A stretch of DNA of 33,365 bases, taken from assembly GCF_002733835.1 (NCBI RefSeq), contig NZ_NVWY01000021.1, forward strand, positions 1 to 33,365, in the 5' to 3' direction. Below the pieces are notes generated by a model that ran no database searches, had not been told where the DNA came from, and was given only the letters and a program-made list of their open reading frames with translations. The stretch comes from Alcanivorax sp. Its GTDB lineage: Bacteria > Pseudomonadota > Gammaproteobacteria > Pseudomonadales > Alcanivoracaceae. The translations under genes and the position numbers were made by a program. Below are positions 25,621-33,365 of the stretch, one piece after another (position 1 is the first letter of the stretch; the number at the start of each line of letters is the position of its first letter).

Positions 25621-26490
25621 ATGCAAAGCAGGCATGGACGCGCACTGGTTCTTCTTTTGTTGCTGGCAACGGCTGGCGGTGCGTTGTCCTCGCCGGCGCA
25701 AACCGTACACGTACTGGCTGAGCCCAGCCCCTTCAAGGATGTGTTTGTGCTTTCGCTGGCGCAGGATCTGCCGGCGAACCTGCGTGTCGTCGATGAGCCC
25801 GAGGCGGCGGATGTACTGGTTGCCCTCGGCGATGCCGCCTTTACCCGTGCCATGGCCCAGGGAAAACCGTTGTTGGGGGTCCATGTCAGCCGTGCCTTGA
25901 GTGAAAAGGCCGTGCAAGAGGGGTACCGGTGTGCGGCGATCTGGGCGGGGGTCAGCCTGGCGAATCAGTTGCAGTTGGTGCGGACCATGATGCCTCTGGC
26001 CCGCCGGGTTGGCGTGGTACTGGGGGCGGACAGCGTCTGGCCTGCCGAGCTGGTGCGTGGTTTTCGCGGGGCGCTCAAGCTGGAGTTGCTGCCGGTCAAA
26101 AATGCTCGGGACCTGGGTGACACCCTGCGTGAGAATCTCAATCATCTCGACGCCATTGTGCTTCCGGTGGACGACGCTCTGCTCGGGCCAGATGCCGCCA
26201 AGCTGGTGTTGTTGACCAGCTACCGCCAACGCAGGCCAGTGTTTGGCCCGGACCTGACATTTGTGAATGCGGGCAGCGTGGCATCGTACTATGCCAGCGG
26301 TAGCGATCTGGTCAGCGAAGCGGTTCAGCGGCTGCGTGTTTTTGCTGACACGGGCGAGTGGGGTGCCTCTGCCTTTGTGTCTCGCCCGTCGGTGGTGGTC
26401 AATGAGCACGTTGCCAGCAGTTTTGACATGCATTATCGGGATAGTGGGGCACTTCAGGATGCCCTGCAAAAAGCCGGGGGGGCGCCATGA
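25621..26490 (+). CDS. Periplasmic substrate-binding protein (ABC_sub_bind-like)
   Basis: This 289-aa protein has a signal peptide (about 1-27; [19 protein letters not shown]) and a two-lobed periplasmic-binding fold resembling the TrpX/PF04392 family: [21 protein letters not shown] in the first lobe and [19 protein letters not shown] and [20 protein letters not shown] in the second. No ABC permease or ATPase gene is nearby; instead the start codon of a hybrid kinase overlaps its stop by 4 bp. It may therefore present a ligand to the kinase sensor rather than serve transport. Family is moderately sure; role is inferred. Confidence 0.75.
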   Translation: MQSRHGRALVLLLLLATAGGALSSPAQTVHVLAEPSPFKDVFVLSLAQDLPANLRVVDEPEAADVLVALGDAAFTRAMAQGKPLLGVHVSRALSEKAVQEGYRCAAIWAGVSLANQLQLVRTMMPLARRVGVVLGADSVWPAELVRGFRGALKLELLPVKNARDLGDTLRENLNHLDAIVLPVDDALLGPDAAKLVLLTSYRQRRPVFGPDLTFVNAGSVASYYASGSDLVSEAVQRLRVFADTGEWGASAFVSRPSVVVNEHVASSFDMHYRDSGALQDALQKAGGAP

Positions 26491-28427
26491 CGCGTGCCGA
26501 TGTACCGCGCAAAGGCCCTGGGATTCGCAAGCAATTGCAAGTTCTGGGGCTGGTTCCTGCACTGTTCATGCTGGGCCTGTTGTTGGTGGCATTAACGTGG
26601 CAGCGCTTTGAGGACGCGGATCGGGACCTGCATGAACTGGGCAGTTTTTTGGCTCAGCAGATTGCTTCGGCGTCGGAATACGGCGTATTGGCGGGCAATT
26701 ACACGGACTTGCGCCGCCAGGCTCAGCTGGCCATGCAGCGGGCGGATCTGCAGTACGTGGTGTTTCGCGATGGTGATGGTCAGGTGCTGCTGTATGAGGG
26801 GCGAGACCGCGAGGAAAGCAACAACGAGATCATCGAATTTCATTCCGGCATTTATCGTCAGGCGGTGGCACCAGAAGGCATGCTGGAGGGCCCGGTGGAG
26901 CGCGATGACAGACCCGACCGCATTGGAGAGGTGGTGCTTGGCATGTCCAGTGCCCGATTGTTGGCACGGCAAAAGGAAATTTTGCTGGCCAGCATGATTC
27001 CTGCCTTCTTCGCCATGATCCTGGGGCTCTGGATTGCCCACTATCTGGCGCGCCAGATTGCCGCACCACTGGGTTACCTGTCGGGTCTGCTGCGGACCCT
27101 GCGCCAGGGGGAATACTCTGTGCGGGGCAACAGCCGTTTGCAGGGTGAGTTGGGCGAACTGCAGGACAATATCAACGAGCTGGCCGGCGCGCTGGAAGGC
27201 GCCCGGCACACGCAGCAGGTGGCCATGACAGAATTGCAGCAAGCCCATCGTCAGGCGGAAACCGCCAGCCAGGCCAAAAGCGATTTCCTGGCCATGATGA
27301 GCCACGAGCTGCGCACCCCCATGAATGGTGTGCTGGGGATGCTGCAATTACTGGAAGAAACGGCCCAGAACGAGGAGCAGCACGAATACACCGAAGCAGC
27401 GCTGGAATCCACCGGTCATCTGCTGGATGTGATTAACGATATCCTCGATTTTTCGCGTATCGAAGCCGGGCGCATGGACCTGGACCCGTCATTCTTCGAA
27501 TTGCGCCCCCTGCTGCAGAACTGTGTTGCTACTTTTCGTTATGTGGCGGAAAGCAAGGGGCTGTATCTGCGCCTTGAGGGCGACGAAGTGCTGGCAGGCA
27601 GGGTGGCGAGGAGTGACCCGACCCGGTTGCGCCAGGTGCTCAGTAATCTGATTTCCAATGCGGTGAAGTTTACCCAGGAAGGGGGCGTCACTGTCACCGT
27701 ATCGGTGCTGCCGGTTCGGGGAGACTGGCTGGACCTGAGTGTTGCTGTGGCCGATACCGGTATTGGTATTCCAGAGTCCAAACGTTCAAGCCTGTTTAAG
27801 GCGTTCTCACAGATTGATTCCTCCACCTCGCGCCGTTTTGGTGGCACCGGGCTGGGGCTGGCGATTGCGCGCAAACTCAGTGAAATGCTCGGTGGCACCC
27901 TGTCAGTAGGTAGCCGGGAGGACGAGGGCAGTGTCTTTACGCTGTCGTTGCGCCTGTTGTGCCGTGAGCAGCCGGCGGACAGTGGGCCGGCGGGGCCGGC
28001 CAGCCCGATTGAACCGGAGCAACATGTCCTGCATGGGTTGGTGCTGCTGGTGGAAGACAATGTGGTCAATGCCATGGTGGCGCGGCGGATTCTTGAGCAA
28101 ATGGGCGTCACCGTGGTGACGGCAAGCAATGGTGAGGAGGCGCTGGGAAAAGCGCGCCAGCGAGACTTTGATTGCATTCTCATGGACGTGCAGATGCCGA
28201 TAATGGATGGCCTGGAGGCCACCCGGCAATTGCGACAGTGGGAGCGGGAACAGGGCCGGGCGCCCATGCCGGTGGTGGCGTTGACCGCCAATGCCATGCA
28301 TGAGGAACGCGAACGTTGCCTGGCGGTGGGGATGAATTCCCACCTGGCCAAGCCATTTCGTCGCCAGCAGTTGGCGCGGGTGCTCAGTCCGTATCTGACT
28401 CCTGGACGTGTTCCACCCGGGCAGTAA
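26487..28427 (+). CDS. Hybrid sensor histidine kinase with receiver domain
   Basis: This 646-aa inner-membrane protein has a transmembrane helix (about 19-38), a periplasmic sensor (about 40-160, CHASE8-like), a second helix (about 166-186), HAMP (about 188-240) and a coiled linker. HisKA follows with His273 in [12 protein letters not shown]; the ATPase domain has NLISNAVKF (N391), DTGIGIP and [10 protein letters not shown]; the C-terminal receiver has LVEDN, phospho-acceptor Asp567 in ILMDVQMP, and Lys622 in AKPF. No HPt or output domain is present and no partner regulator is adjacent, so the phosphorelay must go elsewhere. Coupled to the binding-protein gene, probably sensing its ligand. 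Confidence 0.93.
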   Translation: MTRADVPRKGPGIRKQLQVLGLVPALFMLGLLLVALTWQRFEDADRDLHELGSFLAQQIASASEYGVLAGNYTDLRRQAQLAMQRADLQYVVFRDGDGQVLLYEGRDREESNNEIIEFHSGIYRQAVAPEGMLEGPVERDDRPDRIGEVVLGMSSARLLARQKEILLASMIPAFFAMILGLWIAHYLARQIAAPLGYLSGLLRTLRQGEYSVRGNSRLQGELGELQDNINELAGALEGARHTQQVAMTELQQAHRQAETASQAKSDFLAMMSHELRTPMNGVLGMLQLLEETAQNEEQHEYTEAALESTGHLLDVINDILDFSRIEAGRMDLDPSFFELRPLLQNCVATFRYVAESKGLYLRLEGDEVLAGRVARSDPTRLRQVLSNLISNAVKFTQEGGVTVTVSVLPVRGDWLDLSVAVADTGIGIPESKRSSLFKAFSQIDSSTSRRFGGTGLGLAIARKLSEMLGGTLSVGSREDEGSVFTLSLRLLCREQPADSGPAGPASPIEPEQHVLHGLVLLVEDNVVNAMVARRILEQMGVTVVTASNGEEALGKARQRDFDCILMDVQMPIMDGLEATRQLRQWEREQGRAPMPVVALTANAMHEERERCLAVGMNSHLAKPFRRQQLARVLSPYLTPGRVPPGQ

Positions 28428-29730
28428 CTTCGCCGTCGACCAGTCGGGTGGTCAGGGTGTCACCAGCCTGTAATTGGTTTACAGAGCGCACCGCATCCTC
28501 TCCCTTGAAGGTAATGCTGTATCCCCGCGCCAGGGTTTCCAGCGGGCTGGCTGTTTGCAGGCGCTTACTCAGCCCGGCCAGCTGCACTTGCTGTTGTTGA
28601 ATCTGCCGCTGTATGGGTTGTGGCAATCGCTTGTTCAGGGCTGCCAGCTGGTGCTGGCGGTCCAGCAGAAGCCGCTCTGGTGATAGCCGCGCCAGGCGTT
28701 GCTGGCTGGGCTGCAGGCGGCCATGGAGTAGAGTGAGGCGGTGCTGCATCTGTCGTTGCAGGCGATTGAGCAATTCATCCAGTCGCTGGCTGCTTTGCTC
28801 AAGGTGCTGGCGAGGGGAGCGAAGCCGCTGGCTCAGATGGCGCAGGCGTTCCTGTGGGGTGCGGAGCTGTTGCGCCATGACCCATCGCAACCGCCGGTGC
28901 AGGCCGGCAAGACGCTGGCTGACCACCGACAGGTCAGGGCTCACCAGTTCCGCGGCGGCGGAAGGGGTCGGAGCGCGCAGATCGGCGGCAAAATCGGTCA
29001 GCCCGGTGTCCACCTCATGGCCCACGGCAGAGACAATGGGAATGGGGCACTCGGCGACCGCCCGGGTCAGGGCTTCGTCGTTGAAGGCCCACAAATCTTC
29101 CAGAGACCCGCCGCCCCGACCAATAATCAGCACGTCGCATTCGTTGCGTGTCACCGCCAGTTCCAGCGCCTTGCGCAGCTGTGCCGGCGCATCGGCACCC
29201 TGCACCGCTGCCGGATAAATCACCACAGGGATAGACGGACAACGCCGTTGCAGTACCTGGAGAATATCGCGAATGGCAGCGCCACTGGGGGAGGTGATTA
29301 CCCCAATCTGGTTGGGCCAGGCAGGCAGTGCCTGTTTGCGTTCCTGGGCGAACAGCCCTTCGCTCTGAAGTTGGGCCTTGAGCGCGTCGAACTGGGCCTT
29401 GAGGGCGCCCTGGCCGGCGGGCTCCATGTGTTCGACCACAATCTGGAAATTGCCGCGGGGCACATACAGGGTGATTTTGGCGCGCACCAGTACCTGCTGG
29501 CCGTTTTGGGGTGAGAAATCCAGCAACCTGTTGCGATTTCGAAACATGGCCCCATTAATCTGGGCACGCGTGTCTTTCAGGCTGAAGTACCAGTGGCCGG
29601 AGGCCGGACGGGAAAAGTTGGACAGTTCGCCCTGTAGCCAGATCAGGGGGAAAGAGCTTTCCAGCAGGCCCTGGGCATCCAGGTTCAACTGGCTGATAGA
29701 CAGCGGTTCGGCGCGGGATGAAATGGTCAT
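28384..29730 (-). CDS. xseA: Exodeoxyribonuclease VII large subunit
   Basis: This 448-aa protein is the catalytic subunit of Exo VII, which degrades single-stranded DNA. It has an N-terminal OB fold (about 5-105; [20 protein letters not shown]), the catalytic domain ([15 protein letters not shown], then [18 protein letters not shown]), and a long Leu/Gln/Arg-rich coiled-coil segment (about 270-390). The C-terminal ARGYSI motif is present. Its 3' end overlaps the kinase gene by 44 bp in convergent orientation. No xseB is seen in the window. Confidence 0.95.
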   Translation of the reverse strand: MTISSRAEPLSISQLNLDAQGLLESSFPLIWLQGELSNFSRPASGHWYFSLKDTRAQINGAMFRNRNRLLDFSPQNGQQVLVRAKITLYVPRGNFQIVVEHMEPAGQGALKAQFDALKAQLQSEGLFAQERKQALPAWPNQIGVITSPSGAAIRDILQVLQRRCPSIPVVIYPAAVQGADAPAQLRKALELAVTRNECDVLIIGRGGGSLEDLWAFNDEALTRAVAECPIPIVSAVGHEVDTGLTDFAADLRAPTPSAAAELVSPDLSVVSQRLAGLHRRLRWVMAQQLRTPQERLRHLSQRLRSPRQHLEQSSQRLDELLNRLQRQMQHRLTLLHGRLQPSQQRLARLSPERLLLDRQHQLAALNKRLPQPIQRQIQQQQVQLAGLSKRLQTASPLETLARGYSITFKGEDAVRSVNQLQAGDTLTTRLVDGEVTARVEHVQESDTD

Positions 29731-29772
29731 CGCGGGAGGGTAGCCCGTTTTTTTGAACCCTGCCAGCGGTGA

Positions 29773-29802
29773 TTGTGTGGTTAGCCGGTAATGTCGTATA
29801 AT
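29773..29802 (+). promoter_or_regulatory. guaB promoter
   Basis: TTGTGT (29773-29778) and a perfect TATAAT (29797-29802) are 18 bp apart, upstream of guaB and divergent from xseA. The leader to the guaB start would be roughly 90 nt. Confidence 0.65.
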
Positions 29803-29813
29803 CGCCCGCTTAA

Positions 29814-31382
<1,569 letters not shown>

Positions 31383-31409
31383 TTCGGGGTCTGTTGTGAC
31401 TTGAAGGGG

Positions 31410-31512
31410 GTCGGATGTCCGAGGTCGGACGTCTGACGCCAGAGCCGGTCGGAGACATCTCCGGCCGTTTTGCTTTTAAAGCGTCCGACGTCAGGCATCC
31501 GGCGTCAGACCC
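31410..31512. repeat. Intergenic GACGTC-rich inverted repeats between guaB and guaA
   Basis: GGTCGGATGTCC and GGTCGGACGTCTGACGCC on the left (31410-31440) are roughly mirrored by GCGTCCGACGTCAGGC and GGCGTCAGACC on the right (31481-31512). The hairpin terminator at 31446-31471 lies between the arms. The same kind of units occurs at 8173-8254 and 9201-9233. Confidence 0.6.
31446..31471 (+). terminator. Rho-independent terminator after guaB
   Basis: A 9-bp stem (31446-31454 with 31459-31467, one G-U pair, loop ACAT) is followed by TTTTGCTTTT. It should end most guaB transcripts, so guaA probably has its own promoter or depends on read-through. Confidence 0.75.
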
Positions 31513-31566
31513 GTAACCAACAAGGTCCGGCGCCAGCCGTCGGCAACCACCGCGGGATAGAACCCC

Positions 31567-33138
31567 ATGCAAGACATCCATGCCCAGCGCATCCTGATTC
31601 TGGACTTCGGTTCCCAATACACTCAGCTGATTGCTCGCCGCGTGCGGGAAATCGGTGTGTACTGCGAAATTCGTGCCTTCGACATGACCGCTGAAGAGCT
31701 CAGCGAGTTTGCACCCAAAGGCATTATTCTTTCCGGTGGGCCGGAATCGGTGACGGCAGCAGAGACGCCCCGCGCTCCGCAGGCCGTGTTTGACGCAGGC
31801 ATTCCTGTGCTGGGTATCTGTTACGGCATGCAGACCATGGCCGAGCAGTTGGGCGGCAAGGTCATCGCCGGTGAGAAGCACGAGTTCGGTTACGCCCGCG
31901 TGGAAAAGGCTGAAGCCAATGCGCTGCTGGACGGCATCGTCGACCATGAAGAGCAGGGTAAGGAATTTCTCGACGTATGGATGAGTCATGGTGATCGTGT
32001 CGGCGAGATGCCGGCGGGTTTCGTGGCGACCGCTACCACCGGCAGCTGCCCCATCGCCGGCATGGCCAACGACGAAAAGCGCTTCTATGGTATCCAGTTC
32101 CATCCGGAAGTGACCCATACCTTGCAGGGCGGCCGCCTGCTGGAGCGCTTCGTGCGCGAGCTGTGTGACTGCGAAGCCCTGTGGACGCCGAGCAACATCA
32201 TCAGCGATGCCATCGACACCATCCGCGAGCAGGTAGGTACCGACGAAGTGATCCTGGGCCTGTCCGGCGGGGTGGATTCCTCCGTGGTGGCGGCGCTGCT
32301 GCACAAGGCCATCGGTGACCAGCTCACCTGCGTGTTCGTGGACAACGGCCTGCTGCGTCACCAGGAAGGTGACCAGGTCATGGAAATGTTCGCCGACAGC
32401 ATGGGCGTGAAAGTGATTCGCGTGGACGCGGAAGACAACTTCCTCGGCAAGCTGGCCGGCGAGGCGGATCCGGAGAAGAAGCGCAAGATCATCGGCAATA
32501 CCTTTATTGATATTTTCGACGAAGAAGCGGGCAAACTGGAGAATGCCAACTGGCTGGCCCAGGGCACCATCTACCCGGATGTGATCGAATCCGCCGCCAG
32601 CAAGACCGGCAAGGCCCATGTGATCAAGAGTCACCACAACGTGGGTGGCCTGCCGGAAGATATGAAACTCAAGCTGGTGGAGCCCCTGCGCGAACTGTTC
32701 AAGGATGAAGTGCGCAAGATCGGCCTGGAGCTGGGGCTGCCCTACGACATGGTCTACCGCCATCCCTTCCCGGGGCCGGGTCTGGGTGTGCGTATCCTCG
32801 GCGAAGTGAAGAAGGAGTATGCCGATACCTTGCGCCTGGCAGACCATATCTTCATCGAAGAGCTGCGCGCCGCTGGTCTGTACCACAAGACCAGCCAGGC
32901 GTTTGCCGTGTTCCTGCCGGTCAAGTCAGTGGGCGTGGTAGGCGATGCCCGTCGCTACGAATATGTGGTGGCTCTGCGTGCGGTGGAAACCATCGACTTC
33001 ATGACGGCCCGCTGGGCGCATCTGCCCTATGAATTCCTGGAACTGGTCTCCAGCCGCATCATCAACGAAATTCCGGGCATCAGCCGGGTGACCTACGATA
33101 TCTCGTCCAAGCCACCGGCGACGATTGAGTGGGAATGA
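31567..33138 (+). CDS. guaA: GMP synthase, glutamine-hydrolysing
   Basis: This 523-aa enzyme aminates XMP to GMP. The N-terminal class I glutaminase (about 5-200) has nucleophile Cys85 in GICYGMQTM and the FHPEVTHT catalytic His/Glu. The ATP-pyrophosphatase domain has the P-loop LSGGVDSSV (about 232-240), and the C-terminal dimerisation domain ends [13 protein letters not shown], the usual terminus. Length is standard. It follows guaB as in many gammaproteobacteria. Confidence 0.98.
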   Translation: MQDIHAQRILILDFGSQYTQLIARRVREIGVYCEIRAFDMTAEELSEFAPKGIILSGGPESVTAAETPRAPQAVFDAGIPVLGICYGMQTMAEQLGGKVIAGEKHEFGYARVEKAEANALLDGIVDHEEQGKEFLDVWMSHGDRVGEMPAGFVATATTGSCPIAGMANDEKRFYGIQFHPEVTHTLQGGRLLERFVRELCDCEALWTPSNIISDAIDTIREQVGTDEVILGLSGGVDSSVVAALLHKAIGDQLTCVFVDNGLLRHQEGDQVMEMFADSMGVKVIRVDAEDNFLGKLAGEADPEKKRKIIGNTFIDIFDEEAGKLENANWLAQGTIYPDVIESAASKTGKAHVIKSHHNVGGLPEDMKLKLVEPLRELFKDEVRKIGLELGLPYDMVYRHPFPGPGLGVRILGEVKKEYADTLRLADHIFIEELRAAGLYHKTSQAFAVFLPVKSVGVVGDARRYEYVVALRAVETIDFMTARWAHLPYEFLELVSSRIINEIPGISRVTYDISSKPPATIEWE

Positions 33139-33181
33139 TTTGATATCAATATAACATAATTGATAACGAGTAAAAAAACAG

Positions 33182-33365
33182 TTACTCATTGACAATCGAA
33201 TCATAATCTTCACATTCTGGAAATCCTGCCGCATTCCACAATCGAACCAGCCAAACATTTACTTTTGGACACCAGTTTTCTTCTGTCATATCGAGGAAGA
33301 CGGGTGGCATTGTTAGAAAACCCGATGTGTGCGATAAATCTTGAAACTCAAACCCTTGATGACCA
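33182..33365 (-). CDS. Partial hypothetical protein, 3' end
   Basis: An open frame enters from the right edge and ends at TAA (complement of 33182-33184), giving the last 60 residues; no start is inside the window. It reads like real protein (for example FLTMPPVFLDMTEENWCP and LWNAAGFPECEDYDSIVNE) and is A+T-rich relative to guaA. I do not recognise the family. It is convergent with guaA, with a 43-bp A+T-rich gap. In Pseudomonas tadA would be expected after guaA, so this may be another inserted segment. Confidence 0.6.
   Translation of the reverse strand, partial: GHQGFEFQDLSHTSGFLTMPPVFLDMTEENWCPKVNVWLVRLWNAAGFPECEDYDSIVNE

Noticed and set aside
33168..33187. GAGTAA/TTACTC inverted repeat as a terminator after guaA
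   Set aside because: The stem is only six A/T-rich pairs and the homopolymer run is in the loop, so it is a poor intrinsic terminator.

Overview
The window looks like a chromosomal segment of a high-G+C, Alcanivorax-like marine gammaproteobacterium (inference). The order ndk-rlmN-pilF-rodZ-ispG-hisS-yfgM-bamB-der, followed by xseA-guaB-guaA, matches the arrangement I know from Pseudomonas and its relatives. The coding style is strongly G+C-rich except in the first ~2.3 kb and the last ~200 bases.

Region 1 (about 73-4812) is a small genomic island in the 3' end of an elongator tRNA-Met gene (minus strand, 4768-4844). A perfect 51-bp direct repeat, made of the tRNA 3' half and its downstream flank, bounds it at 73-123 and 4762-4812, and each copy has its own rho-independent terminator. 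The cargo is a 449-aa protein with a C-terminal Apea-like HEPN RNase signature, a convergent two-helix membrane protein, a hipBA toxin-antitoxin operon with two identical 16-bp palindromic operators, a ~102-bp tandem duplication over the hipA 3' end, and a small multi-helix membrane protein. I see no integrase. This is the best candidate for an uncharacterised (defence-type) system.

Region 2 (4845-14050) is an iron-sulfur cluster locus of mixed origin. iscR and an iscS-type desulfurase (plus strand) are followed by a stand-alone H-NOX nitric-oxide/heme sensor, and then by a complete oppositely oriented suf operon, sufB-C-D-S-A-T-E (minus strand). It lies where iscU-iscA-hscBA-fdx would be in Pseudomonas. 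A Fur-box-like promoter and an IscR-type promoter precede iscR, and a near-consensus IscR type 1 site overlaps the -10 of the suf promoter, so the locus appears wired to iron and Fe-S status.

Region 3 (14146-23444) is core housekeeping: nucleotide balance (ndk), 23S rRNA/tRNA methylation (rlmN), type IV pilus pilotin (pilF), cell shape (rodZ), isoprenoids (ispG), translation (hisS), outer-membrane assembly (yfgM, bamB) and ribosome biogenesis (der). Most junctions in the rlmN-bamB run are overlapping or tightly spaced.

Region 4 (23499-28427) is a three-gene unit: TonB-dependent receptor, periplasmic substrate-binding protein and hybrid histidine kinase, probably a surface-to-cytoplasm sensing chain. 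The receptor's signal peptide starts at an ATC codon rather than ATG. Region 5 holds xseA (minus) and the GMP pathway genes guaB and guaA. The window ends in the 3' part of an A+T-rich gene on the minus strand. Short G/C-rich intergenic repeats recur between suf genes and between guaB and guaA.
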